This document shows positions 9,505 to 17,777 of a stretch of 64,000 nt of DNA, in pieces. A model generated the notes under the pieces. That model worked only from the letters and a program-made list of their open reading frames with translations. It was not told the origin of the DNA and did not search any database. Source of the stretch: Pseudoxanthomonas jiangsuensis (GTDB taxonomy: Bacteria > Pseudomonadota > Gammaproteobacteria > Xanthomonadales > Xanthomonadaceae). A program made the translations under genes and the position numbers. Location: NCBI RefSeq assembly GCF_010093185.1, contig NZ_PDWL01000013.1, forward strand, positions 1 to 64,000, given 5' to 3'. Positions within the stretch are counted from its first letter, which is position 1; the number at the start of each line of letters is the position of its first letter.

Positions 9505-11325
9505 ATGCCCCGCACCGCCACCCGCCATCTCCGCCTGGTGCTCGCCGTCGCGGCGGCCGCCGCGCTGGCCTGGTCGTTCTGGAGCAACGGCGGCTGGCTG
9601 CAGCTGTGCGCGGGCCTGGCGATCTTCCTGTTCGGCATGCAATGCCTGGAGGAGGGCCTGCGCCAGCTCGCCGGCGGCGGGCTCGAGCGGCTGCTGGCGC
9701 GCAGCACCGGCACCCCGCGGCGAGGGCTGCTGTTCGGCATCGCCACGACCGCGGTGCTGCAGTCCAGCACCCTGGTCTCGCTGCTGACCATCGCCTTCAT
9801 CAGCTCCGGGCTGATCCAGCTGGCCGGCGGCATCGCCGTCATCTTCGGCGCCAACCTCGGCGCGACCAGCGGGATCTGGCTGCTGGCCCTGGCCGGGCAG
9901 GACCTGAGCCTGTCGCCGCTGGCGCTGCCCTTGCTGGTGTTCGGGGTGCTGGCCGGGTTCACCGGGCCGCGCGGCAAAGCGATGGGGCGGGTGGTGCTGG
10001 GGGTGGCCTTCATCTTCCTGGGCATCGACCAGATCAAGGCCGGCTTCGGGCAGTTCGGCGGCCTGGACCTGGCCGAGGTGCGGGCCGAAGGCGCGGCCGG
10101 GACTGCGCTGTTCGTGCTCGCCGGGCTGGCGGTGACCGTGGTCCTGCAGTCCAGCCACGCCACCCTGATGCTGACCCTGGCCGCGCTGGCCGGCGGCCAG
10201 CTGCAGCTGGAGCAGGGCCTGGCCATCGCCATCGGCTCGAACGTGGGCAGCAGCGTGAGCACCGCCTTCGTCGGCATGCTCGGCGGCAACCGCGAGGGGC
10301 AGCGGCTGGCGCTGGCGCATGCGCTGTTCAACGGCGTCACCGCGGTGGTGGCCCTGGCCCTGCTGCCGGCGCTGACCTGGCTGACGCGGACGCTGGCCGG
10401 GCTGGCCGGCTTCGGCGACAACCCGCTGCTGCAGCTGGCGCTGTTCCACACCCTGTTCAACGCCGGCGGGGTGCTGCTGTTCTGGCCGTGGCAGCGGCCG
10501 CTGGCGGCGCTGCTGCAGCGCTGGCTGCCCGAACGCGCCGAGCCGGCGGTGCCGGCCAGCGCGCCGCCGGGGACCACGCCGGCGCTGGTGCGGGTCCACG
10601 CCCGCCACCTCAGCGGCCCCGCGCTGGAGTCGGCCGACGCGGCGGCCGCGGCGGTGGCGCTGGAGCTGCGCCACCTCGGCCAGCTGAGCCTGGAGGTGAT
10701 CTGCCAGGCGCTGTGCCTGCCGGCCGACCAGCTGGCCGCGGCGCAGGCCGACGAGGCCCTGCTCGACGCCGGCCCGGCCGACGGCCGCTGCTTCGACGCC
10801 GAGCTGCTGTACCAGCAGCGGGTCAAGGGCGTGTACGGCGACCTGCTGGCCTTCATGAGCCGGCTGGAGCTGCCGCTGGACGCCGAGCACCAGCGGTTCT
10901 GGTCGGCCGCGCAGATGGCGGCGCTGGAGATGGTCAACGCGGTCAAGGGCGCCAAGCACCTGCAGAAGAACCTCGGCCAGCGCCTGCGCGGCCCGCATAC
11001 GCCGGTGCGCGCGGCCTACGTGGCGCTGCGCCGGCAGCTGTTCGGGCAGATCCGCGCCCTGCACGCCGTCGCCGGCGAGGAGGACGCGGACGCGGCGGCC
11101 CGGCGCCTGGAGGCGCTGGACCGGCAGGCGGCGGATTCGGCCGCGCGCTTCCGTGACGCCCTGTTCGAACAGGTGCGGCGCGGCGTGTTCGACGGCCTGG
11201 AGGCCGGCTCGCTGCTCAACGATCAGGGCTATGCGGAACGGATCTACCGCAGCCTGCGTCAGGTGTTCGCCTTCGCCGAGGAGCCGGGCTCGCTGCAGCG
11301 GCTGCGGCGGCTGGCGGGCGGATAG
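9505..11325 (+). CDS. Na/phosphate cotransporter family protein with C-terminal PhoU-like domain
   Basis: Inner-membrane sodium-dependent phosphate transporter of the NptA/YjbB type, 606 residues. The N-terminal half is a membrane domain with the two inverted QSS repeats that define the family (TTAVLQSSTLVSL and TVVLQSSHATLML). The C-terminal part from about residue 370 is soluble and helical, as in the PhoU-like domain fused to such transporters. The ATG agrees with the family N-terminus (short basic stretch, then a membrane helix). A possible -10 hexamer GATAAT lies at 9471-9476 without a clear -35. Direction of transport (uptake or efflux) cannot be told from sequence. Confidence 0.9.
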   Translation: MPRTATRHLRLVLAVAAAAALAWSFWSNGGWLQLCAGLAIFLFGMQCLEEGLRQLAGGGLERLLARSTGTPRRGLLFGIATTAVLQSSTLVSLLTIAFISSGLIQLAGGIAVIFGANLGATSGIWLLALAGQDLSLSPLALPLLVFGVLAGFTGPRGKAMGRVVLGVAFIFLGIDQIKAGFGQFGGLDLAEVRAEGAAGTALFVLAGLAVTVVLQSSHATLMLTLAALAGGQLQLEQGLAIAIGSNVGSSVSTAFVGMLGGNREGQRLALAHALFNGVTAVVALALLPALTWLTRTLAGLAGFGDNPLLQLALFHTLFNAGGVLLFWPWQRPLAALLQRWLPERAEPAVPASAPPGTTPALVRVHARHLSGPALESADAAAAAVALELRHLGQLSLEVICQALCLPADQLAAAQADEALLDAGPADGRCFDAELLYQQRVKGVYGDLLAFMSRLELPLDAEHQRFWSAAQMAALEMVNAVKGAKHLQKNLGQRLRGPHTPVRAAYVALRRQLFGQIRALHAVAGEEDADAAARRLEALDRQAADSAARFRDALFEQVRRGVFDGLEAGSLLNDQGYAERIYRSLRQVFAFAEEPGSLQRLRRLAGG

Positions 11326-11331
11326 GCACCT

Positions 11332-11438
11332 TGTAGGAGCCGGTCTTGCCAGCGACCGCCATGGCGGAGGTGTCTGCGTGAAACCGGATGCCATTGATGC
11401 GTCCGCCTCCACGGTCGCCGGCAAGACCGGCTCCTACA
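11332..11438. repeat. REPIN-like palindromic element, copy 1
   Basis: 107-bp element bounded by 27-bp inverted repeats beginning TGTAGGAGCCGGTCTTGCC and ending GGCAAGACCGGCTCCTACA (one mismatch in this copy). It has a conserved centre containing TCTGCGTGAAACCGG. Two further copies occur at 22930 and 26678. It sits just after the transporter stop. The remaining ~195 bp up to mlaF hold no gene. Confidence 0.9.
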
Positions 11439-11634
11439 GGCAGGCAAGGCGCGCATGACCACCTGCACTCGCGCAGCCGGCGCGACCACCTCGAACATGC
11501 GCCTCGCGGCACGCACAAACCCGCCAGCGGGACAATTCCTGTACTGACGGGTTCAATCGATAGGTTAAGATTCAGTTTGCCGTGCGCATGATGCGCCGTT
11601 TGCGATCTTCGTCCGCCAGGGAAAGCGCGCCCCC

Positions 11635-12441
11635 ATGTCCGTCCCGAACGCCAATGCCGTCGTCCTGGAAGGCGTCCGCCTCGATCGCGGCGGGCGCACG
11701 ATCCTGCGCGACCTGGACCTGGCGATCCCCCAGGGCAGCATCACCGCCGTGCTCGGCCCCTCGGGCACCGGCAAGTCGACCCTGCTGGCGGCGCTGACCG
11801 GCGAGCTGGTCCCGGCCGCCGGCCGCGTGCACGTGTTCGGCCGCGACGTGCCGCGCGGCGCGCGCGCCCTGCTGGAGATGCGCAAGGGAATAGGCGTGCT
11901 GCTCCAGGGCAACGGCCTGCTGACCGACCTGAGCGTGGCCGAGAACGTGGCGCTGCCGCTGCGCGCCCACGCCCGCCTGCCCGAGCCGTTGCTGGGCCGG
12001 CTGGTGGACATGAAGCTCAACGCCGTGGGCCTGCGCGGCGCGGCCGGGCTGTACCCGCGCGAGCTGTCGGGCGGCATGGCCCGGCGCGTGGCCCTGGCCC
12101 GCGCGCTGGCCCTGGACCCGCCGCTGATGCTCTACGACGAGCCGCTGACCGGCCTGGACCCGATCGCCTCCGGGGTGATCATGAGCCTGATCCAGCGCCT
12201 GTCGCGCAGCCTGGGCCTGACCAGCATCATCGTCAGCCACCACGTGCGCGAGACCCTGCCGATCGCCGACAAGGCGGTGGTGATCGCCAACCGCGGGATA
12301 GTGTTCGACGGCACCCCGGCCGAGCTGGAGGCCAGCGCCGATCCTTTGCTGCGCCAGTTCCTGCACGGCGAGCCGGACGGGCCGATTCCTTTCGAAGGCA
12401 GCGCCCCGGCCCGCGCTGGCGCCCGCGCGGAGGTGGCCTGA
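11635..12441 (+). CDS. mlaF: Phospholipid transport ABC ATPase MlaF
   Basis: ATPase of the Mla system, which moves phospholipids between the membranes to keep outer-membrane lipid asymmetry. 268 residues. Walker A GPSGTGKST at about residue 41, signature LSGGMARRVALARA, Walker B PLMLYDEPLTGLDP, and the H-loop region IIVSHHVRET. First gene of mlaFEDCBA; its TGA shares one base with the mlaE ATG. A TAAGAT hexamer at about 11567 could be a -10 element, but the -35 is unclear. Confidence 0.95.
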   Translation: MSVPNANAVVLEGVRLDRGGRTILRDLDLAIPQGSITAVLGPSGTGKSTLLAALTGELVPAAGRVHVFGRDVPRGARALLEMRKGIGVLLQGNGLLTDLSVAENVALPLRAHARLPEPLLGRLVDMKLNAVGLRGAAGLYPRELSGGMARRVALARALALDPPLMLYDEPLTGLDPIASGVIMSLIQRLSRSLGLTSIIVSHHVRETLPIADKAVVIANRGIVFDGTPAELEASADPLLRQFLHGEPDGPIPFEGSAPARAGARAEVA

Positions 12442-13190
12442 TGGCCCTGGCCACCACCGTGCAGTCGCTCGGCCGCGCCGGCCTGTTCTCGCTTTCGGTG
12501 CTGCGCGCCTCGCTACCGACCCGCGACTTCTTCGCCGAGCTGACCCGCGAGATCTACAAGATCGGCGGCCGCTCCCTGCCGATCATCGCCGTCGGCGGCG
12601 CCTTCGTCGGCCTGGTCCTGACCCTGCAGGGCTACCGCACCCTGACCACCTTCGGTGCCAGCGACGCGCTGTCCACGTTGCTGGGGCTGTCCCTGTACCG
12701 CGAGCTGGGGCCGGTGCTGACCGCTTTGCTGTTCATCGGCCGCGCCGGCAGCTCGATCGCCGCCGAGCTGGGGCTGATGCGCGCCACCGACCAGATCAAG
12801 GCGCTGGAGCTGATGGCGATCGACCCGGTGGCCAAGGCGGTGGCGCCGCGGTTCTGGGCCGCGGTGCTGTGCGTGCCCCTGCTGACCGGCTTCTTCTGCT
12901 CGCTGGCGATCAGCGCCAGCTGGTTCGAGGCGGTCAAGGTGCTGGGCCTGGACAACGGCACCTTCTGGGCCGCGCTGCAGGGCAGCGTGGACTTCTTCGA
13001 CGACTTCGGCGTGGCCCTGCTGAAATCGGCGGTGTTCGGCGGCATCAGTGCGCTGGTGGCGGCCTACGTCGGCTTCCACGCCGAGCCGACCATCGAGGGC
13101 ACCTCGGTGGCGACCACCCGCGCGGTGGTCAACGCCTCCTTGCTGGTGCTGATGCTCAACTTCGTCATGTCCGCTTTGTTGTTCCAGTAA
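12441..13190 (+). CDS. mlaE: Phospholipid transport permease MlaE
   Basis: Inner-membrane permease of the Mla ABC transporter, 249 residues, normal length. It carries the family block YRELGPVLTALLFIGRAGS and ELGLMRATDQIKALELMAIDP, and several hydrophobic helices ending in LNFVMSALLFQ. Its start overlaps the mlaF stop by one base; mlaD follows after 10 nt with an AAGGAA ribosome-binding site. Confidence 0.95.
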   Translation: MALATTVQSLGRAGLFSLSVLRASLPTRDFFAELTREIYKIGGRSLPIIAVGGAFVGLVLTLQGYRTLTTFGASDALSTLLGLSLYRELGPVLTALLFIGRAGSSIAAELGLMRATDQIKALELMAIDPVAKAVAPRFWAAVLCVPLLTGFFCSLAISASWFEAVKVLGLDNGTFWAALQGSVDFFDDFGVALLKSAVFGGISALVAAYVGFHAEPTIEGTSVATTRAVVNASLLVLMLNFVMSALLFQ

Positions 13191-13200
13191 GGAATCTCCC

Positions 13201-13740
13201 ATGGCAATCCGTGGTCCCAGGCTCGAATTCGCGGTCGGCGCCTTCCTGCTGCTGGCGCTGGCCTCGCTGCTGGTGCTGGCGTTCGCCTCGACCAACCGCC
13301 AGTTCGGCCTCGGCGGCGGCAGCTATCCGCTGACCGCGCGCTTCTCCAACCTCGGCCAGCTGCGTCTGCAGGCGCCGGTGAAGATCGGCGGCGTGGTCGT
13401 GGGCCGGGTCGAGAAGGTCGAGCTGGACCCGGTGAGGTTCGACTCGGTCGTCACCCTGGCCATAGACGACCGCTACCAGGACCTGCCGGGCGACACCTCG
13501 GCCGGGATCCTCACCAGCGGCCTGCTCGGCGAGAGCTACATCGGCCTGCAACCGGGCGGCGACCCCGAGCCGCTCAAGCCCGGCGACGAGATCGCCTACA
13601 CCCAGCCGGCGATCGACCTGATCCAGCTGGTCGGCAAGTACATGTTCGGCGGCGGCACCGGCGGCGCCACGCCCGCGCCGGCCGATGCCGCGACCCCGCC
13701 TTCCCCCGAACCGTCCCCCACGGAGGCCGTGCAGCCATGA
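13201..13740 (+). CDS. mlaD: MCE-domain lipid-binding protein MlaD
   Basis: Substrate-binding MCE protein anchored in the inner membrane and facing the periplasm, where it forms the hexameric lipid channel with MlaFEB. 179 residues. An N-terminal membrane helix (about 10-30) is followed by one MCE domain with the typical FSNLGQLRLQAPVKIGGVVV and TSGLLGESYIGLQPGG segments. The C-terminus is Ala/Pro-rich. ATG is preceded by AAGGAA; its stop overlaps the mlaC ATG (ATGA). Confidence 0.95.
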   Translation: MAIRGPRLEFAVGAFLLLALASLLVLAFASTNRQFGLGGGSYPLTARFSNLGQLRLQAPVKIGGVVVGRVEKVELDPVRFDSVVTLAIDDRYQDLPGDTSAGILTSGLLGESYIGLQPGGDPEPLKPGDEIAYTQPAIDLIQLVGKYMFGGGTGGATPAPADAATPPSPEPSPTEAVQP

Positions 13741-14381
13741 AGCCCCTGATCCTCTCCCTCGCCCTGGCCCTGCCGCTGCTGGCGGTGGCGCCGGCCCGCG
13801 TCCACGCCCAGCAGGCCGCCGCCGCGGCCACGCCCGGCAAGCAGGTGGTCGACAACGGCACCCGCATCCTCGGCACCCTGCAGGCGCGCCGCGCCGAGTT
13901 CCAGAAGAGCCCGGCCGCGCTGAAGACCTTCATCGACGGCGAGCTACGCAACAGCTTCGACCGCGACTACGCCGCCCGCCTGGTGCTGGGCGCGCACGGC
14001 CGCGGCGCCAGCGACGCCGACGTCAAGCTGTTCGCCGACGCGATGACCGACAACCTGATGCAGCGCTACGGCGCGGCCCTGCTGAGCTTCGAGGGCAAGC
14101 CGCGGATCCGGCTGAAGTCCGAGACCCCGTTGCCCGGCGGCCGCGGGGTCAAGGTCTCCACCGAGCTGCTGCGCGATGGCGCCAACCCGGTGCCGGTCGA
14201 TTACTACGTGCGCGACAACGGCGGCTGGAAGATCTTCGACGTGGCGGTCGAGGGCGTGTCCTACGTGCAGACCTTCCGCGGCCAGTTCGACGCGCCCCTG
14301 CGTCAGAAGCCGATCGCCCAGGTCGCCGCCGAGCTGCGCAGCGGCGCCCTGCAGACCGCACCGACCAATGGCGGCCGCTGA
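13737..14381 (+). CDS. mlaC: Periplasmic phospholipid carrier MlaC
   Basis: Soluble periplasmic protein that shuttles phospholipid between MlaA in the outer membrane and MlaFEDB. 214 residues. A signal peptide (hydrophobic stretch followed by ARVHAQQ) covers the first ~25 residues. The mature part has the Tol-Tol-Ttg2 fold motifs FDRDYAARLVLGAHGR, PVDYYVRDNGGWKIFDVAVEG and SYVQTFRGQF. It overlaps mlaD by 4 nt and mlaB by 14 nt. Confidence 0.93.
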   Translation: MKPLILSLALALPLLAVAPARVHAQQAAAAATPGKQVVDNGTRILGTLQARRAEFQKSPAALKTFIDGELRNSFDRDYAARLVLGAHGRGASDADVKLFADAMTDNLMQRYGAALLSFEGKPRIRLKSETPLPGGRGVKVSTELLRDGANPVPVDYYVRDNGGWKIFDVAVEGVSYVQTFRGQFDAPLRQKPIAQVAAELRSGALQTAPTNGGR

Positions 14382-14679
14382 AACCGCCACTGTGCGGCGC
14401 GAGGGCGCGGCGCTGGTCCTGGCCGGGCGCCTGGACCGCACCGCCGCCGCCGCGCTGTGGCCGCCGGCGCAGCCCCTGCTGGCCGGGGCCGAAACCCTGG
14501 ACCTGGGCGGCGTGGAAGCGCTGGACAGTGCCGGCCTGGCCCTGCTGGCGGAACTGGCCGCGCGGATCGCCGCATCCGGCCGTCGGCCGCAGGTGACCGG
14601 CGCGCCGCCCGGCCTGGCCGAACTGCGTGCCGCCTACCGGATGGACCCGAACCTGGACTTCGCAGGAGCCGCCCCATGA
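14368..14679 (+). CDS. mlaB: STAS-domain protein MlaB
   Basis: Small cytoplasmic STAS subunit that binds MlaF and is needed for ATPase activity. 103 residues. It has a STAS-type core (LVLAGRLDRTAAAALW, then LDLGGVEALDSAGLALLAEL with the conserved D-S-A-G loop). The ATG inside the end of mlaC is chosen because it gives the expected domain start; the longer open frame upstream is a shadow of mlaC. Its stop overlaps the mlaA ATG (ATGA). Confidence 0.88.
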   Translation: MAAAETATVRREGAALVLAGRLDRTAAAALWPPAQPLLAGAETLDLGGVEALDSAGLALLAELAARIAASGRRPQVTGAPPGLAELRAAYRMDPNLDFAGAAP

Positions 14680-15725
14680 TCCGCCTCGCCGCCGGCCCCG
14701 TGCTGGCTTCCCTGCTGCTGGCCGGTTGCGCCAGCGCGCCGAAGCCCGGCGCTACCCCGCCGCCCGCGGCGATCGAGGTGGCCGCGCCTGCAGCCGTGCA
14801 GCCGGGGGATGGCCAGACGGCTTCCCTCGACGCGGGCACGACCCCCGCAGCCGCAGCGGCCGGTGATGCCGCCGCCGCTGATGCCATGGGGACCGCGCAG
14901 GAGGCCACGACGGCCGCCGCCGTGCCTGCCAGCGATGCCGCGACCGCCGCCGAGGACGATTTCGCCGCGCTCTACGGCGAACCGGCCGACGCGGCCGCGC
15001 CGGGCCAGGCCAGCGCCGACGGCGCCCGCCCGGCCTACGACCCGTGGGAGCCGATGAACCGCCGGATCCACGCCTTCAACAATGCCGTGGACCGCACCGT
15101 GGCCCGGCCGCTGGCCAAGGCCTACGTGGCGGTGGTGCCGCAGCCGGTGCGGCTGGGCGTGACCAACTTCTTCGACAACCTCGGCTCGCCGCTGACCTTC
15201 GTCAACCAGCTTCTGCAGGGCCGCCCGCGCGACGCGGTGCAGACCCTGGGCCGGTTCGTGGTCAACTCGACCCTGGGCATCGGCGGCGTGTTCGACCCGG
15301 CCAGCGACCTGAAGATGAAGCGTCGCAGCGAGGACTTCGGCCAGACCCTGGGCACCTGGGGCTGGGGCCGGTCGCGCTACGTGGAGCTGCCGTTCTTCGG
15401 CCCGCGCACCGTGCGCGACGTGTTCGGCCTGGCCGCCGACGCGCCGTTGTCGCCGATCCGCCAGATCGAGGAGGACAAGGTCCGGGTCGGCCTGCAGGGC
15501 GTGCAGCTGGTCGACACCCGCGCCCAGCTGCTGTCGCTGGACGCCTTGCGCGACGCCGCGCCGGACGAGTACGCGATGACCCGCGACGCCTGGCTGGCGC
15601 GCCGCAACTACATGATCGAGATCGACCGCCGCCACCCGGCCGAGGACGAGTTGCCGGACTACCTGCGGGAAGAGGAGCGCGACCCGACCGTGCCGGCCGC
15701 GGCGATGCCGATCCCGGGCGGCTGA
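14676..15725 (+). CDS. mlaA: Outer-membrane lipoprotein MlaA (VacJ) with long linker
   Basis: Outer-membrane component that extracts mislocalised phospholipids from the outer leaflet. 349 residues, about 100 more than the usual ~250. Lipobox LLLAGC gives Cys18. Residues about 19-118 are an Ala/Pro/Thr/Gly-rich low-complexity linker absent from the classical protein. The MlaA domain begins near residue 121 with YDPWEPMNRRIHAFNNAVDR and continues through NSTLGIGGVFDPAS, FGQTLGTWG and YVELPFFGPRTVRD. Encoded here in the same operon as mlaFEDCB, whereas E. coli keeps it elsewhere. A hairpin terminator follows. Confidence 0.95.
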   Translation: MIRLAAGPVLASLLLAGCASAPKPGATPPPAAIEVAAPAAVQPGDGQTASLDAGTTPAAAAAGDAAAADAMGTAQEATTAAAVPASDAATAAEDDFAALYGEPADAAAPGQASADGARPAYDPWEPMNRRIHAFNNAVDRTVARPLAKAYVAVVPQPVRLGVTNFFDNLGSPLTFVNQLLQGRPRDAVQTLGRFVVNSTLGIGGVFDPASDLKMKRRSEDFGQTLGTWGWGRSRYVELPFFGPRTVRDVFGLAADAPLSPIRQIEEDKVRVGLQGVQLVDTRAQLLSLDALRDAAPDEYAMTRDAWLARRNYMIEIDRRHPAEDELPDYLREEERDPTVPAAAMPIPGG

Positions 15726-15755
15726 AACCCGCCGCGTAGCGCGATGCGACGAACG

Positions 15756-15785
15756 AAGGCCCGGGAGCGATCCCGGGCCTTCTTC
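15756..15785. terminator. Bidirectional hairpin terminator between mlaA and rmuC
   Basis: An 11-bp perfect stem (AAGGCCCGGGA / TCCCGGGCCTT) with a 4-nt loop is followed by a short pyrimidine-rich tail. It lies between the convergent ends of the mla operon and rmuC. Confidence 0.8.
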
Positions 15786-15804
15786 GTGGCGGCGCTGGCC
15801 ACGC

Positions 15805-17202
15805 TCATTCCTGGACGTCGTCGTCCGCCGGATCGGCCTCGGCCTCGTCCGGCCCCAGTTCGCCCAGCAAGGCCTGCGCCTGTTCCTGGCCCAGCGACTC
15901 GACCCCGCGCAGCTTGCGCTCGATCGTGCGGGTCTTGCGGCTGGCGTCGCCCAGGCTCTTGCCGACGGTGTTGATCTGCTTCTCGGCGCGCTCGAGGATC
16001 CCGGCGAACTTGCCGAACTCGCTCTTCACCGCGCCCAGCAGGCTCCACACCTCGCTCGAGCGCTGCTCGATGGCCAGGGTGCGGAAGCCCATCTGCAGGC
16101 TGTTGAGCAGGGCGGTGACCGTGGTCGGGCCGGCGACGACGATGCGGTGCTCGCGCTGCAGGGCATCGGTCAGGCCGGGACGGCGGATGGTCTCGGCGTA
16201 CAGCCCCTCGGTGGGCAGGAACATCACCGCGAAGTCGGTGGTGTGCGGCGGCGCCACGTACTTCTCGCAGATCGACTTGGCCTGGACCCGGATCGCCTTC
16301 TCCAGCTGCGCGCCGCTGGTGCGGACCAGCTCGGGATCGCCCTGTTCCTGGGCGTCGAGCAGGCGCTCGTAGTCCTCGCGCGGGAACTTGGCGTCGATCG
16401 GCAGCCACAGCGGCGCGTCGTGCGCGCCGCGGCCGGGCAGGCGGATGGCGAAGTCGACCATCTCCGCGCCGTCGGGCCGCACCCTGACCCCGCGCGCGTA
16501 CTGCTCGGCGGTCAGGGTCTGCTCGAGGATGTTCTCCAGCTGCACCTCGCCCCAGCCGCCGCGGGTCTTGACGTTGGTGAGCACGCGCTTGAGATCGCCC
16601 ACCCCGGTGGCCAGCTGCTGCATCTCGCCCAGGCCGCGCTGGACCTGCTCCAGCCGCTCGGAGACCAGCTTGAACGAAGAGTCCAGGCGGGTGGTGAGGG
16701 TGCTCTGCAGCTTCTCGTCCACCGTCTCGCGCATCTTCTCCAGCTTGCGCGCGTTGTCCTCCTGCAGGGCGCGCAGCTGCTGCTCCAGGGTCGCGCGCAT
16801 CTCGCCGATGCGCAGCTCGTTGCGCTGGGTCAGTTCGCGCAGCTGGCCGGACACGTTGTCCATGAAGCGCTGCTGCGATTCGCCGGATTCCTGGCGGCCC
16901 TTGCGCGCGTCCTCGTTGAGGCTGTCGCGCAGCTGGTCCAGGCGGGCGTCGGTACGGGTGCCCAGATCGGCCAGGTGGCGGGCGAAACCGTCGATCCGCT
17001 GGCCCTGGCCCGAGGCCAGGCCGTCCAGCTGCTGGCGCAGCTCCAGGCGGCCGTCGCGCTGCTCGGCGCGCAGGGCCTCCTCCAGCTGCGCGCGCAGCTT
17101 CTCCAGCGCGGCCTCGGGACGGCGCAGCAGCAGGACGACGAGCAGGGCCAGGGCCGCCAGCAGGAGGCCGGCGAGCAGGTAGAGCAGGGCGGTATCGGTC
17201 AT
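15805..17202 (-). CDS. rmuC: DNA recombination protein RmuC
   Basis: RmuC limits recombination at inverted repeats and is a predicted nuclease-like protein. 465 residues. An N-terminal hydrophobic helix (YLLAGLLLAALALLVVLLL) is followed by a long Gln/Glu/Arg-rich coiled coil (about 40-210) and the RmuC domain with TRGGWGEVQLENILEQTL, VDFAIRLPGR, IDAKFPREDYERL and PTEGLYAE. ATG for MTDTALLYLL is preferred over a basic upstream extension. The C-terminus is acidic. Monocistronic, convergent with mlaA. Confidence 0.93.
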   Translation of the reverse strand: MTDTALLYLLAGLLLAALALLVVLLLRRPEAALEKLRAQLEEALRAEQRDGRLELRQQLDGLASGQGQRIDGFARHLADLGTRTDARLDQLRDSLNEDARKGRQESGESQQRFMDNVSGQLRELTQRNELRIGEMRATLEQQLRALQEDNARKLEKMRETVDEKLQSTLTTRLDSSFKLVSERLEQVQRGLGEMQQLATGVGDLKRVLTNVKTRGGWGEVQLENILEQTLTAEQYARGVRVRPDGAEMVDFAIRLPGRGAHDAPLWLPIDAKFPREDYERLLDAQEQGDPELVRTSGAQLEKAIRVQAKSICEKYVAPPHTTDFAVMFLPTEGLYAETIRRPGLTDALQREHRIVVAGPTTVTALLNSLQMGFRTLAIEQRSSEVWSLLGAVKSEFGKFAGILERAEKQINTVGKSLGDASRKTRTIERKLRGVESLGQEQAQALLGELGPDEAEADPADDDVQE

Positions 17203-17310
17203 GCCGAAAGTGTAGCGGCGGCGGTCTCGGGGGGTGCGACGCCGCAAGCTGAAGCTTGCCGGGCGTATCTTTCACGGCGGCACCATCCCGCCCCGACCAG
17301 AGTGCCCGCC

Positions 17311-17682
17311 ATGGCCAGCCCCGCCCGCCACCCGATCCGGCTCAAGCGCGCCTACGAAGAGCCGGCGCCCGGCGACGGCCAGCGCCTGCTGGTGGACGGG
17401 CTGTGGCCGCGCGGGGTCACCAAGGCCGACCTGCAGATCGAGGCCTGGCTCAAGGCGATCGCGCCCAGCACCGCCCTGCGCAAGTGGTTCGGCCACGATC
17501 CCGCCCGCTGGGACGGCTTCCGCAGCCGCTATTTCGCCGAGCTGGCGGCCAATGCCGAGGCCCTGTCCCAGCTGCGCGGCTACCTCAGCCGCGGTCCGGT
17601 GACCCTGCTCTACGCCGCCCGCGACGAGGAGCACAACAACGCGGTGGCGCTGCGCGACTTCCTGCTGCACGGCTCGGGCTGA
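17311..17682 (+). CDS. DUF488 family protein
   Basis: 123-residue cytoplasmic protein of the DUF488 family, function unknown. Recognisable by KRAYEEPAPGDGQRLLVDGL, WPRGVTKADLQIEAWLK, WFGHDPARWDGFRSRY and the C-terminal VTLLYAARDEEHNNAVAL, where family members keep a conserved D-x-x-H-N-x-A pattern. The start gives the family's usual length. It precedes the amino-acid permease by 95 nt; no functional link is evident. Confidence 0.85.
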   Translation: MASPARHPIRLKRAYEEPAPGDGQRLLVDGLWPRGVTKADLQIEAWLKAIAPSTALRKWFGHDPARWDGFRSRYFAELAANAEALSQLRGYLSRGPVTLLYAARDEEHNNAVALRDFLLHGSG

Positions 17683-17777
17683 GGACGAGGATTGCGGCAT
17701 CGCGGCACCCCGACCCGTGGCGCCGGGCATCCGCCTTCCAGCACACTGCGGCCTTCGCATTCCCGCCCGGGGCGCCC

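Noticed and set aside
9415..11424. N-terminal extension of recC to 1807 residues
   Set aside because: Starts inside REPIN copy 1 and reads antisense through the transporter; RecC homology begins at the ATG at 9414.
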